The notes under the pieces are model-generated. The model ran no database searches. It had not been told where the DNA came from and saw only the letters and a list, made by a program, of their open reading frames with translations. Position numbers and translations under genes: made by a program. A stretch of DNA of 64,000 nucleotides from the NCBI RefSeq assembly GCF_000817735.3, contig NZ_JTJC03000003.1, positions 62,001 through 126,000 of the forward strand, given 5' to 3'. The DNA comes from Scytonema millei VB511283. GTDB lineage: Bacteria > Cyanobacteriota > Cyanobacteriia > Cyanobacteriales > Chroococcidiopsidaceae. This document shows, piece by piece, positions 16,730 through 26,025 of this stretch (positions are counted from its first letter, which is position 1; the number at the start of each line of letters is the position of its first letter).

Positions 16730-18859
16730 ATGGTACACATGGAACGGCTACTACACTTATTTGCTGCTGCACCAGCCTCTGAAAGCATTACCAAAGAACC
16801 AATAGTTCCGTTTTTAATCCTGCTGCTAGTTATCTTATTCGTGCCGCTGCTATTCGAGCGCTTCTTGAAAGTGCCAGGATTAGTCGGATTGCTGGCAGCA
16901 GGGGTAGTGCTAGGTCCCCAAGGGTTACGCTTACTGGAGCGAGGAGCGCCACCAATGGATTTGCTGCCAGAGATCGGGCTAGTTTATCTGATGTTTGTGG
17001 CAGGCTTGGAAATTGACATGGAGCAATTTCGACAAACACGGAATCGCTCCCTAACTTTTGGTAGTTTTACTTTCTTAGTTCCCTTGATTGTAGGCACGGC
17101 AGTAGGGCTATTGTTCTTTCCTGGTAAATGGAACGCTTCTATCCTCATTGGTTCCCTATTTGCTTCTCACACCTTACTGGCATATCCGATCGTCAGCCGC
17201 TTGGGAGTCGTGAAAAATGAAGCTGTCACCGTCACGATTGGGGCGACTATCTTCACCGATATTGGCGCGTTGTTAGTACTAGCCGTTTGTGTAGCTATTC
17301 ATCAGGGTGATTTTTCTGCTACCCGACTAGCCACTTTAATTGGCTCTTTGGTCATTTATTCAGTCGTAGTTTTGTTTGGATTCGATCGCGCAGGTAAAGA
17401 ATTTTTCAAGCGTTCGGGCGACGATCAGGGCAATCAGTTTTTATTTGTCTTATTAGCCGTATTTCTCGCAGCAGTAGGCGCTCAATTAATTGGGGTAGAA
17501 AAGATTGTCGGCGCTTTCCTGGCTGGCTTGGCGGTGAACGATGCTGTTGGAGAAGGACCAGTCAAAGAAAAAGTGCTGTTTGTCGGCAGTGTCTTGTTTA
17601 TTCCAATTTTCTTTGTCAGCCTTGGATTGCTGATTGATATTCCCGCTTTCATTGCCAGCATTAACTCCATCACGCTAACTTTAGCTATTGTCACTGGTCT
17701 GATCGTTAGTAAGTTTTTAGCAGCATATTTTGCCAAACTGATTTATCGCTACAAGTGGAATGAAATGCTGACCATGTGGTCTCTATCAGTACCACAAGTA
17801 GGAGCAACTCTAGCAGCTACATTAGTAGGTTACGAAGCAGGATTGTTGACCAAAGAGGTGTTAAACAGCGTCATCGTACTGTTACTCGTAACTGCAACTC
17901 TAGGACCACTGGTAACGAGTCGGGTAGCCCCCACTTTGATCGATGCTACCCAAGAATTAGAACCAGAGCCAGTATCGCCTTATTGGAGTACAGGCGAAAC
18001 GACAACACATCCATTTGGTGTCTTGGTTCCCGTTTATAACCCGAAGACAGAGCGATACTTAATTGAAATGGCAGCTTTACTCGCTCGCCAAGCTCAGGGT
18101 AGAATCCTTCCTCTAGCGATCGCCAAAGCTACCGCTCATATGGATGCACCCCAATTAGAAGTAGCCTTTAAACGCGGTGATGCTCTACTAGAAAATGCCA
18201 CCAACTTAAGCCGCGAACTAGGAGTAGAAGCAGAACCTTTATTAAGGATTGACGATGCGATCGCTCAAGGGATTAGTCGCGCTGCTAAAGAGCAACACGC
18301 TAGTTTAATTGTCATGGGCTGGGGACAACGCACTGGTTTACGCGCCCGCTTATTTGGTAATGTCATCGATAGCGTTTTATGGGCAGCTCACTGTCCGGTA
18401 GCTGTTAGCCGCTTACTCAAATCGCCCAAAGAATTTGTACAAATCCTAGTTCCAGTAGAGAATATTACACCGCAAGCAGTCAGCGTCTTGAGATTTGTCA
18501 GTTTGTTAGCCGCAGCAAATGCAGCGCATATCGTTCTGCTACACGTCTGCGATCGCAATACAACTCCAGGCAGAGTCGCTTGGATACAATCGCAACTCTC
18601 TCTGTTGGTTGATAAGCTAGCTTTACCAGACCACCCAGAAATTCGCGTTAAGCCTCACCCTAACGTCACTCAAGCAATTCTAGAAGTAGCCAAGGAATGC
18701 GATCTCGTCGTCATACGTTCCACTAGGCGACGAACGAGTGCTGGCGGTTTAACAATCGCCGACACTACAACCCAGTTGATCGGAGCGATCGCTTGTTCTT
18801 TGATCATGCTAGGCGAACCGCAACCAGCTTTGCAGGCAGGAGTGAGGAGTGAGGAGTGA
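16730..18859 (+). CDS. CPA2-type cation:proton antiporter with C-terminal UspA domains
   Basis: The 709-residue protein begins with a Na+/H+ exchanger domain of about 12 helices (20-400): VPGLVGLLAAGVVLGPQGL, IGLVYLMFVAGLEIDM, ATIFTDIGALLVLAVC and VEKIVGAFLAGLAVNDAVG. Asp and Glu residues lie at the ion-binding helix. Two universal-stress-like domains follow (about 425-560 and 570-700, SLIVMGWGQRTGLRARLFGNVIDSVLWAAHCPVAV). It probably exports Na+ or K+ at the plasma or thylakoid membrane. The last residues AGVRSEE and the TGA stop are encoded by a GAGGAGT array, so the original end is masked. The start is not supported by a strong ribosome site. Confidence 0.87.
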   Translation: MVHMERLLHLFAAAPASESITKEPIVPFLILLLVILFVPLLFERFLKVPGLVGLLAAGVVLGPQGLRLLERGAPPMDLLPEIGLVYLMFVAGLEIDMEQFRQTRNRSLTFGSFTFLVPLIVGTAVGLLFFPGKWNASILIGSLFASHTLLAYPIVSRLGVVKNEAVTVTIGATIFTDIGALLVLAVCVAIHQGDFSATRLATLIGSLVIYSVVVLFGFDRAGKEFFKRSGDDQGNQFLFVLLAVFLAAVGAQLIGVEKIVGAFLAGLAVNDAVGEGPVKEKVLFVGSVLFIPIFFVSLGLLIDIPAFIASINSITLTLAIVTGLIVSKFLAAYFAKLIYRYKWNEMLTMWSLSVPQVGATLAATLVGYEAGLLTKEVLNSVIVLLLVTATLGPLVTSRVAPTLIDATQELEPEPVSPYWSTGETTTHPFGVLVPVYNPKTERYLIEMAALLARQAQGRILPLAIAKATAHMDAPQLEVAFKRGDALLENATNLSRELGVEAEPLLRIDDAIAQGISRAAKEQHASLIVMGWGQRTGLRARLFGNVIDSVLWAAHCPVAVSRLLKSPKEFVQILVPVENITPQAVSVLRFVSLLAAANAAHIVLLHVCDRNTTPGRVAWIQSQLSLLVDKLALPDHPEIRVKPHPNVTQAILEVAKECDLVVIRSTRRRTSAGGLTIADTTTQLIGAIACSLIMLGEPQPALQAGVRSEE

Positions 18860-18889
18860 GGAGCGAGGAGCGAGGGGCGAGGAGCGAGA
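18837..18889. repeat. 7-bp array GAGGAGT/GAGGAGC, carries antiporter stop
   Basis: Seven or more heptamers. The antiporter stop TGA (18857-18859) lies inside. Confidence 0.88.
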
Positions 18890-19285
18890 AATGAGGGGAA
18901 GAAGACAGCGAGCGAAAGCTGAGGGAGCATGACAAGTCATTGGTCGCCGATCGCTGATAACTGACAACTGATAACTGATAACTGATACCTGACAACTGGT
19001 AACTTTTAGCACATAAATACAACGAATTTTATAAAGATTATTTTTAGATTTCGTGAATTTTGTCCTACTATCATGGTTTTTGTAACTAGCGATCGTTAGT
19101 TTTCGTTTAACTTAGGGAATAATCAACTAAGCATGTGTGTTGGTATGCTTGACTTTCTCGTTCGGCACTGCCAATCAAACCTCTGGATGCGCGATCGCAT
19201 CACAGAGCGTTTGCCACAAAAACACGGCTCTGGTAATAATACTTAACGAGTCTAGTTAAGACTGCTGTAACTAACAAGAAAATCT
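18890..19285. other. Spacer upstream of the UXS gene
   Basis: Apart from the array at 18953, no gene or RNA was recognised. A HIP1-like GCGATCGC occurs near 19191. The UXS promoter must lie here. Confidence 0.5.
18953..19003. repeat. 7-bp array CTGATAA/CTGACAA
   Basis: Reverse-complement orientation of the CAGTTAT family, about seven units. Confidence 0.85.
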
Positions 19286-20260
19286 ATGAGAATTTTGGTC
19301 ACTGGCGGCGCTGGATTTATAGGTTCTCACCTGATCGACCGATTAATGGCACAGGGACACGAAGTTATCTGCTTAGACAACTTCTACACCGGACACAAGC
19401 GTAACATCTTGAAATGGATGGATCATCCCTATTTTGAATTAATCCGTCACGACATCACCGAACCAATTCGCCTAGAAGTAGACCAAGTTTATCACCTAGC
19501 TTGTCCTGCGTCTCCCGTTCACTACCAATTCAACCCAGTCAAAACCGTCAAAACTAATGTGATGGGAACGTTGAATATGCTGGGACTGGCAAAGCGAGTC
19601 AAAGCAAGATTTCTGCTAGCTTCTACATCAGAAGTTTATGGCGATCCAGAAATCCACCCGCAAACCGAAGAGTATCGCGGTAACGTCAATCCAATTGGCA
19701 TTCGCTCTTGTTATGACGAAGGCAAGCGCATTGCTGAAACTCTCGCCTTTGATTACCATCGACAAAACGATGTCGATATTCGCGTGGCGCGGATCTTTAA
19801 TACCTACGGTCCCCGCATGTTAGAAAACGATGGACGAGTTGTGAGTAACCTAGTCGTACAAGCTTTGAAGAATCTGCCGATGACGGTGTATGGTGATGGT
19901 TCTCAAACTCGCAGTTTTTGTTACGTGTCTGACTTGGTAGAAGGATTAATGCGATTGATGAATGGAGACCAAATTGGTCCTGTCAATCTAGGTAATCCAG
20001 ACGAGTATACCATTCTAGAACTAGCTGAAGCAGTTCGCAATCTGGTAAACCCTCAAGCAGAAATTAAATTTGCGCCCCTTCCGCAAGACGATCCGCGCCG
20101 TCGCCGCCCAGATATTACCCGCGCTAAAACCTGGCTAGGCTGGGAACCAACTTTGCCTCTATCAGAAGGATTAAAACTGACAGTAGAAGATTTTCGGCAG
20201 CGCTTGCAGCAACCCCAGCCAACAACTTACAGCGAGGCGGGAATTGTGAGTAATTCCTAG
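19286..20260 (+). CDS. UDP-glucuronate decarboxylase (UDP-xylose synthase) family SDR
   Basis: The 324-residue extended SDR has the NAD motif TGGAGFIGS (6-14). The substrate region [21 protein letters not shown], the catalytic Ser/Thr in [12 protein letters not shown], the YxxxK pair in [11 protein letters not shown] and [10 protein letters not shown] are also present. HLACPASP and SCYDEGKR are characteristic of UDP-glucuronate decarboxylase, which makes UDP-xylose from UDP-glucuronate. The next gene makes UDP-glucuronate, so the two form a two-step path to UDP-xylose for exopolysaccharide or glycan. They are 117 bp apart on one strand. Confidence 0.88.
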   Translation: MRILVTGGAGFIGSHLIDRLMAQGHEVICLDNFYTGHKRNILKWMDHPYFELIRHDITEPIRLEVDQVYHLACPASPVHYQFNPVKTVKTNVMGTLNMLGLAKRVKARFLLASTSEVYGDPEIHPQTEEYRGNVNPIGIRSCYDEGKRIAETLAFDYHRQNDVDIRVARIFNTYGPRMLENDGRVVSNLVVQALKNLPMTVYGDGSQTRSFCYVSDLVEGLMRLMNGDQIGPVNLGNPDEYTILELAEAVRNLVNPQAEIKFAPLPQDDPRRRRPDITRAKTWLGWEPTLPLSEGLKLTVEDFRQRLQQPQPTTYSEAGIVSNS

Positions 20261-20377
20261 TAACTATTTGTCTAGCTAGGAGAATGGGCGATCGCATATA
20301 TCTGCATCGTTCGTACTCCATACTCAAGCTCACATCTTAAACTTCTATCATCTATACACCGTTGAGGACAAAAGTAT

Positions 20378-21763
20378 ATGCGTGTTTGCGTAATTGGTAC
20401 AGGCTATGTCGGTTTAGTTACGGGCGCTTGCTTAGCTCACATCGGACACCACGTAATCTGCGTGGACAACAATGAAGAGAAAGTCAAGCTCATGAAAGCC
20501 GGACAGTCGCCAATTTTTGAACCAGGGCTGTCCGAGATCATGGCTGGAGCAATGCAGGCAGGGACGTTAGAGTTTACCACAGACATCGGTGGCGGCGTAG
20601 CACATGGAGAAATCTTATTTATTGCCGTCGGCACTCCACCGCTACCAACTGGAGAAAGCGATACTCGCTATGTTGAGGCTGTAGCCCGCAGCATTGGCGC
20701 TCATTTGGATGGTGGCTATAAAGTCATCGTCAACAAGTCTACCGTGCCAATCGGTTCTGGTGACTGGGTACGAATGATCGTTCTCGATGGCATTGTCGAA
20801 CGCCAGAAAGTATTAGTAGGCGCTGGTGGTGGCGAAGTCACGACTTTGGAAAGCGTCCCTGCGTTTGATGTGGTTAGCAATCCTGAGTTTTTACGTGAAG
20901 GTTGCGCCGTATACGATACGTTTAACCCCGATCGCATTGTCTTGGGTGGTAGCAGCTCCAAAGCGATCGCCATGATGCAAGAGCTGTACGCTCCAATTAT
21001 CGAGCGCCAGTACGCCGAAGACAAGTCTTTGCCCCCCGTACCAGTTCTCGCCACTGATATTAGTTCGGCAGAAATGATTAAGTATGCGGCAAATGCATTT
21101 TTAGCCACTAAGATTAGTTTTATTAACGAAGTTGCCAATATTTGCGATCGCGTCGGTGCAGATGTGACCCAAGTTGCTAAAGGTATCGGTTTAGACTCCC
21201 GCATTGGTAATAAGTTCTTGCAAGCAGGCATTGGTTGGGGTGGTTCCTGCTTTCCCAAAGATGTCTCGGCGCTGATTCATACTGCTGATGACTATGGCTA
21301 CGATACTCACCTGCTTAAAGCTGCCGTCAGTGTCAACCAACGCCAGCGTTTAATTGCCGTAGAAAAACTCCAGCAGGTACTCAAGATCCTCAAAGGGAAA
21401 ACAGTCGGACTGTTGGGACTGACGTTTAAACCCGATACCGATGATATGCGCGATGCTCCTGCTCTCAACTTAATCGAGCATCTCAACCGCTTAGGAGCCA
21501 AAGTAAAAGCCTACGATCCTATTGTTGCCCAATCTGGGATGCGTCACGGGCTAACAGGCGTTTTGGTAGAAACCGATCCCGAACGTCTTGCTGATGGCTG
21601 CGATGCTCTCGTTCTCGTCACCGATTGGCAGCAGTTCCGCAATCTCGACTACAACAAGATGGCATCGTTGATGACTAACCCCGTCATGATTGACGGTCGT
21701 AACTACCTCGATCGCGAAGCCCTACAACAAGCTGGATTCTACTACGTTGGCGTAGGCAGATAG
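20378..21763 (+). CDS. ugd: UDP-glucose 6-dehydrogenase
   Basis: The 461-residue enzyme oxidises UDP-glucose to UDP-glucuronate with two NAD+. The NAD motif GTGYVGLVTGACLA (about 7-20), the AVGTPP segment, the VVSNPEFLREG loop and the catalytic Cys291 in WGGSCFPKDVSAL are all present. The C-terminal half holds GLTFKPDTDDMRDAPAL. A GAGG ribosome site precedes the ATG. It feeds the decarboxylase just upstream. A strong hairpin follows the stop. Confidence 0.95.
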   Translation: MRVCVIGTGYVGLVTGACLAHIGHHVICVDNNEEKVKLMKAGQSPIFEPGLSEIMAGAMQAGTLEFTTDIGGGVAHGEILFIAVGTPPLPTGESDTRYVEAVARSIGAHLDGGYKVIVNKSTVPIGSGDWVRMIVLDGIVERQKVLVGAGGGEVTTLESVPAFDVVSNPEFLREGCAVYDTFNPDRIVLGGSSSKAIAMMQELYAPIIERQYAEDKSLPPVPVLATDISSAEMIKYAANAFLATKISFINEVANICDRVGADVTQVAKGIGLDSRIGNKFLQAGIGWGGSCFPKDVSALIHTADDYGYDTHLLKAAVSVNQRQRLIAVEKLQQVLKILKGKTVGLLGLTFKPDTDDMRDAPALNLIEHLNRLGAKVKAYDPIVAQSGMRHGLTGVLVETDPERLADGCDALVLVTDWQQFRNLDYNKMASLMTNPVMIDGRNYLDREALQQAGFYYVGVGR

Positions 21764-21771
21764 GACAACAT

Positions 21772-21807
21772 AAAAGTAGAGACGTTTCATGCAACGTCTC
21801 TACTTTT
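21772..21807 (+). terminator. Terminator hairpin after ugd
   Basis: A 15-bp perfect stem (21772-21786 with 21793-21807) with a 6-nt loop ends in TTTT. The core GTAGAGACGTT...AACGTCTCTAC is also a widespread cyanobacterial dispersed repeat in my recollection, so it may be a repeat used as a terminator. Confidence 0.65.
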
Positions 21808-21925
21808 AAAATCGAACTTCCTTCAAGTTCGTCGATCGCACGATCTATATACTTTTTATTGCTTCATAGCAATTGGCGAGAAGCTAGTAGTATCTTGCTT
21901 ACGACTTACGATTTACAACTTTATC

Positions 21926-22720
21926 TTATCCTTTTCCAGGTACGCGCTCGATTTGAGCATAACCGCTAAAAACTAACAGCTTGCCTTTAGTTTCTAAGCG
22001 GTTGAGTCGCATAGTAACGCCATCTAAATCAAAGCGATCGAGATCGACCATATTATTCAGAATTTCTGCCAAAGCTTGTGCTAAAGCCAGGGAAGTCTCT
22101 CGTTGAGATTCTGGTAGCGTCTCTACTTCAAATCTAGGGTTTTGGAATTGTACTCGTCGCCGTCGTTCAATACCCAAAGTTGCTGTCAGACTAACTGGTA
22201 CTAATTCCTCTCGTGATAAGTCTGCCTTAGCCCAGATTTTAATTTCATTCTCCGGTAATAACTCTACCCGAACTTCCTGAAACGAGACTGGCTTACCACC
22301 AGACAATTCAGTCAAACTAGGTAAATTCAAATTGAGCAGGCGTTTTTTCACCAGTTCTGCTTCAAACGCTTTGTTAATTCCTGCTTCTGATAGCGTAACT
22401 TGAGCTACGGCTTGAGTCGGTTGTTTGAGGGCAAGTTTACCACCCAGAACAGAGCTGAAATCGATCGCTACAGCATCCGTCTCAAACGACATCTCCTCTG
22501 CCCAAAATTCTCGTCTGATCAACAGACCGCGACCGCTCATCTTGAAGCTATCAATGCTACCTTGTAAGAGTTTGCTGGAAGGGTAACAACGAACGGCAAC
22601 TTCTACTGACTCACTTTGTGTAAATAAGTGACGAATCGTCTTGCTGGCAACAGTATTGAGCATTTGCTCGCCCCAATCAGTGCCACTAGGATTAGTAAAA
22701 CCAGTTAATCCGCCAAACAT
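21926..22720 (-). CDS. DUF2993 (LmeA-like) protein, second copy
   Basis: This 264-residue protein is a diverged relative of the one at 3581-4399: VEVAVRCYPSSKLLQGSIDSF, MSGRGLLIRREF, FETDAVAIDFSSVL and a segment TLSEAGINKAFEAELV. It lacks an obvious signal peptide (start MFGGLTGFTNPSG), so it may be cytosolic or thylakoid-associated, unlike the other copy. The family is related to lipid-binding proteins. The gene is divergent from the RRM gene and not in an operon. Confidence 0.75.
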   Translation of the reverse strand: MFGGLTGFTNPSGTDWGEQMLNTVASKTIRHLFTQSESVEVAVRCYPSSKLLQGSIDSFKMSGRGLLIRREFWAEEMSFETDAVAIDFSSVLGGKLALKQPTQAVAQVTLSEAGINKAFEAELVKKRLLNLNLPSLTELSGGKPVSFQEVRVELLPENEIKIWAKADLSREELVPVSLTATLGIERRRRVQFQNPRFEVETLPESQRETSLALAQALAEILNNMVDLDRFDLDGVTMRLNRLETKGKLLVFSGYAQIERVPGKG

Positions 22721-22977
22721 AAGTTTACGCGATTGTAGAAGTTATCCATACTCTCTTTTTGTAACAAAATGTGAACGAGCTAGCAAGGTTTGCACCATAG
22801 GTAATACTAATCATTTGTGGTTAGTAAACTAATCATTCCCCCTGCTAGTCTAAGTTACAGCGATTTTATGCTATCGTAAAATTGAGAGTACATTCGGCAG
22901 TTGTGTTTGTGTTTGCTAATTCAGATGCTCCTCCGAACGGTCATCTCGACAACGATCGGACTCAGGAGAGAGCTGCA

Positions 22978-23289
22978 ATGTCCATATACGTAGGTAACTT
23001 GTCATACGACGTTACCCAAGAAGATTTGACTAAGGTATTTGCCGATTACGGCACTGTAAAACGAGTACAGCTACCTATAGACCGAGAAAGCGGTCGTCCG
23101 CGTGGTTTTGGTTTTGTTGAAATGGAAACAGAAGACGCAGAAGAAGCCGCTATTTCAGAGCTAGATGGCGCTAGATGGATGGGACGAGTGCTGAAAGTAA
23201 ATAAAGCCAAGCCACGCGAGGAAGGTGGTAGTAGAACTGGCAACAGCAGAGGTAGCTATAACCGCCGCGAATCTTCTAGAAGCTACTAG
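22978..23289 (+). CDS. RRM-type RNA-binding protein
   Basis: The 103-residue protein is a single RRM with RNP2 (MSIYVGNLSYDV) and RNP1 (RGFGFVEM). A short Gly/Ser/Arg/Tyr tail (GGSRTGNSRGSYNRRES) makes it a glycine-rich type Rbp. Cyanobacterial Rbps are typically cold-induced and bind mRNA, for example for thylakoid targeting. AGGAG lies eight bases before the ATG. The leader of more than 150 bp fits post-transcriptional cold regulation. It ends in a clear terminator. Confidence 0.92.
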   Translation: MSIYVGNLSYDVTQEDLTKVFADYGTVKRVQLPIDRESGRPRGFGFVEMETEDAEEAAISELDGARWMGRVLKVNKAKPREEGGSRTGNSRGSYNRRESSRSY

Positions 23290-23290
23290 G

Positions 23291-23328
23291 TAAGAAGTCG
23301 GAAGTCAGAAGTCAGAAGTCAGAAGTTA
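23291..23328. repeat. 7-bp array AGTCGGA/AGTCAGA
   Basis: Begins two bases after the RRM gene stop; about five units. Confidence 0.85.
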
Positions 23329-23441
23329 AGGGCAAAAGCATAAGAAGTATAGTAGGGTAGGCAACGCCCACTCGCCGCTTAGACTTCTAGTATGTATTCT
23401 TTTGAGTCAAGACAAGATACGCAAATCAGTTCGCATTTAAG

Positions 23442-23477
23442 AGGCTGAAGGAAAAAATATCTTTCCTTCAGCCTTTT
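23442..23477 (+). terminator. Intrinsic terminator of the RRM gene
   Basis: AGGCTGAAGGAAA (23442-23454) pairs with TTTCCTTCAGCCT (23462-23474), followed by TTT. It lies about 150 bp beyond the stop, past the array. Confidence 0.75.
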
Positions 23478-23588
23478 GTATTGGTTTTTTGTATTAGTTT
23501 GCGATCGCCAGTCTATCATTACCGTCAGACAGAAGAAATTCACGCGGTGGACTGCCATCGTGAAATGAACTGTCGCAGAGGACTGAAA

Positions 23589-24077
23589 ATGGAAGCAAAA
23601 CAACTTCGCACGCAGCGCAACCCTTTAATTGCATCTGGAATTATTCTTGGGTTGGGAACTGGCGGACTATTTGATGGTATATTGCTCCATCAAATCTTGC
23701 AATGGCACCACATGCTCAGCAGCGTTCGACCGACTGTCACTGTTGCAGAAATGAAAGCCAACATGGTGTGGGATGGATTTTTCGATGCTGCTACGTGGAT
23801 ACTAACTTTACTAGGAATATTTTTACTCTGGCGGGCAGGCGAACAAAAAAACGTGTTTTGGTCGGGCAAAACTTTCTTTGGTGCTTTGTTGCTAGGCGTA
23901 GGATTATTCGACTTCTTTGAGGGATTAATCGACCATCAAATTCTCGGCATTCACCATGTCAAACCAGGGACTAATGAGTTAATCTGGGATATCGGTTTTC
24001 TCGTTCTAGGGGCTATCTTAGCGATCGCGGGATGGATACTGATAAAGTCTGAAGAAAAAGTAATTAGTAAGTCGTAA
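23589..24077 (+). CDS. DUF2243 membrane protein
   Basis: The 162-residue protein (ATG at 23589; AGAGGA eight bases upstream) has four membrane helices in two halves. Each half starts with a GLFDGIL or GLFDFFEGLIDHQIL signature: LGTGGLFDGILLHQILQWHHM and LLGVGLFDFFEGLIDHQILGIHHV. The repeated FD...HQIL...HH pattern is typical of DUF2243 and might bind a metal or heme, which is inference. The last codon pair and the TAA stop come from an AGTCGTA array. Confidence 0.82.
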   Translation: MEAKQLRTQRNPLIASGIILGLGTGGLFDGILLHQILQWHHMLSSVRPTVTVAEMKANMVWDGFFDAATWILTLLGIFLLWRAGEQKNVFWSGKTFFGALLLGVGLFDFFEGLIDHQILGIHHVKPGTNELIWDIGFLVLGAILAIAGWILIKSEEKVISKS

Positions 24078-24147
24078 GTCGTAAGTCGTAAGTAAAAAGT
24101 TACTCACTACTCACAAACGACCAATGACCAATGACCAATGACCAATG
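24066..24147. repeat. 7-bp arrays AGTCGTA and CCAATGA flanking gene ends
   Basis: AGTCGTA units (24066-24093) contain the DUF2243 stop. CCAATGA units (24118-24147) run straight into the ATG of the next gene (24145). Confidence 0.85.
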
Positions 24148-24753
24148 GCAAACAGTGAATTTGAAAAAAACAGCATAGGTTGGCAGCTATCTCAGCTACA
24201 GCAACAGGTAGGGGAATGGCTCGAACTTCAGACTATGAGGCTGAATAAAAATATTCCCCAGTTGCCAGAGGGAATTCCTTCATGGTTAGTGGAGGGATTA
24301 AAAGCGATCGCCTGGTTAGCCGCAATTGCTTTACTGCTGTGGTTGGCTTGGTATGTGTGGCGACGGTTAGAGCCTTATTTGATGGAATTGAAAACTAGGC
24401 GCGCTGTTGGTAGAAAGACAACTTCTAGAACGAGTGAAGTGCCAGTCGAAGCTTGGCTAAAGCGATCGCAAACTTATTTCGATCGAGGTAACTATCGCGA
24501 AGCTTGTCGCTGTTTGTATATGGCAACGTTACAACTGTTGCACGAACGAGCGATCGCTCGCCATCAACCCAGTCGCACAGATCGAGAATACTTGCAATTA
24601 GTTCAACAACTACCCCAGTTTCAGTCTTATCGGACGCTAATTACCACCCACGAGCAATTATGCTTTAGTGACGGTGAGGTTTTATCAGAAACATTTGAAC
24701 GATGTCGGCAGGCATATCGAGAGATTGCTAGACAAGAACAGATCTCAGCATAG
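24145..24753 (+). CDS. DUF4129-domain membrane protein
   Basis: The 202-residue protein has one membrane helix (about 53-72, LKAIAWLAAIALLLWLAWYVW). The C-terminal DUF4129 domain shows WLKRSQTYFDRGNYREACRCLYMATLQLLHERA and LCFSDGEVLSETFERCRQAYREI. DUF4129 proteins often neighbour MoxR ATPases and transglutaminase or DUF58 genes. Here DUF4350 and MoxR follow on the same strand, so these three probably form one functional set. The ATG itself overlaps the last CCAATGA unit of an array, so the leader is repeat-derived. Confidence 0.8.
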   Translation: MANSEFEKNSIGWQLSQLQQQVGEWLELQTMRLNKNIPQLPEGIPSWLVEGLKAIAWLAAIALLLWLAWYVWRRLEPYLMELKTRRAVGRKTTSRTSEVPVEAWLKRSQTYFDRGNYREACRCLYMATLQLLHERAIARHQPSRTDREYLQLVQQLPQFQSYRTLITTHEQLCFSDGEVLSETFERCRQAYREIARQEQISA

Positions 24754-24864
24754 ATCTATTGCACAAATTCAATTGGGCGCACAGACTAGAATGGCACTAC
24801 ACAAACGTCCGCCTGGGTTGATTGAGTTTGTATAGCTGCGAATTCTTTTTACGGTAGGTGAAGC

Positions 24865-25956
24865 GTGAAAAATCTACATCGTCGATGGTGGCTAGGGGCA
24901 ATCGCGATCGCGGCGATCGTATTTCTCAGCCTAGTTACTGCGCCCAATAATCCTTCACGTCTTGGCTCTTCCTATAGCCGCAGCCCCGATGGATATGGAG
25001 CTTGGTATGCATACATGCAAAACCGAGGCACGCCTGTCCAGCGCTGGCAAAAGCCATCCAGCGAGTTAAGCAAACAAAATCAAATAACATTGCTGCGCGT
25101 TCTCAGCCAATCAAATTCCGGTTTGAATGGCACAGAAAAGCAGTGGGTAGAACGAGGCAACACGTTGATAATTTTGGGCGTACGCCAGCCAGTAACACCA
25201 GCTGACTTTAGCACCAAGCAACAAAACGATGAGTTAATTAATATCAAAATTGATACGCAGCGCAGAGCAAGGATAAACCAGCAACAGCGATCGCTATTGG
25301 GCGATCGCTATGGGGCAGTTGTATGGCAAGAAAAGATTGGTGAAGGACAAGTTATATTCTGTGTCACCCCTTCTTTGGCAGCAAATGCCTACCAAGATTA
25401 TCCCAATAACTATAAATACTTAGCTCAACTCGTAACTCAAGCCAATCGAACGATCTGGGTAGACGAATACATTCACGGCTACCGAGATAAAGAGGTAAGA
25501 GAACGAGCGGGTGAAAGAGATTTCCTATCTTATTTAGCACAAAGACCCTTAGCTGCTGCCCTATTTCAAGCCGCGATCGCGCTATTTGTGTTGATTCTGG
25601 CTAGCAATCGTCGTTTCGGGCAACCAGTCACTCTCACGACAGCGATCGCAGATAATAGCACTGCTTATATTGAAGCTTTAGCAGGAGTGCTGCAAAAAGC
25701 CCAAGCCAGCGATTTTGTCATAGATACAGTTGGTAACGCCGAGCAAAAACAACTCCAGCAAGCCTTGGGACTCGGACAAATTCCCTTAGAACGGCAAGAA
25801 CTGATTCAAGCATGGGTACAGCAAACGGGGCGATCGCCTACCGAACTCGAACAACTGCTGCGGCTGCACGGGCAAAAGCGCCGCCTCAGTGACAAAGACC
25901 TATTAAATTGGTTAAAACAATGGCGCACCATCCGCAGTTATGTTAAACCTGATTAG
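24865..25956 (+). CDS. DUF4350 membrane protein
   Basis: This 363-residue protein starts with GTG (24865, GTAGGTGAA upstream). The membrane helix 10-28 (WWLGAIAIAAIVFLSLVTA) precedes an extracytoplasmic-type domain (YSRSPDGYGAWYAYMQNRGTP through IWVDEYIHGYRD). A second helix (about 230-245) and a cytosolic helical tail ending in LRLHGQKRRLSDKDLLNWLKQW follow. DUF4350 lies beside DUF4129 and MoxR in many bacteria, and that context is repeated here. The function is not established. Confidence 0.8.
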   Translation: MKNLHRRWWLGAIAIAAIVFLSLVTAPNNPSRLGSSYSRSPDGYGAWYAYMQNRGTPVQRWQKPSSELSKQNQITLLRVLSQSNSGLNGTEKQWVERGNTLIILGVRQPVTPADFSTKQQNDELINIKIDTQRRARINQQQRSLLGDRYGAVVWQEKIGEGQVIFCVTPSLAANAYQDYPNNYKYLAQLVTQANRTIWVDEYIHGYRDKEVRERAGERDFLSYLAQRPLAAALFQAAIALFVLILASNRRFGQPVTLTTAIADNSTAYIEALAGVLQKAQASDFVIDTVGNAEQKQLQQALGLGQIPLERQELIQAWVQQTGRSPTELEQLLRLHGQKRRLSDKDLLNWLKQWRTIRSYVKPD

Positions 25957-25973
25957 TTATCACGTTTCTTTCA

Positions 25974-26001
25974 GTAGGGGCGCACACCTGTGCGCCCCTA
26001 C
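25974..26001. repeat. 28-bp palindrome, variant with CACACCTGTG centre
   Basis: It has half GTAGGGGCGCACAC at left and CTGTGCGCCCCTAC at right, an otherwise perfect palindrome with one mismatch near the centre. It lies 18 bp after the DUF4350 stop, ahead of the MoxR gene. Confidence 0.88.
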
Positions 26002-26025
26002 TCTAATCCCTACTTACCCCTTCTC

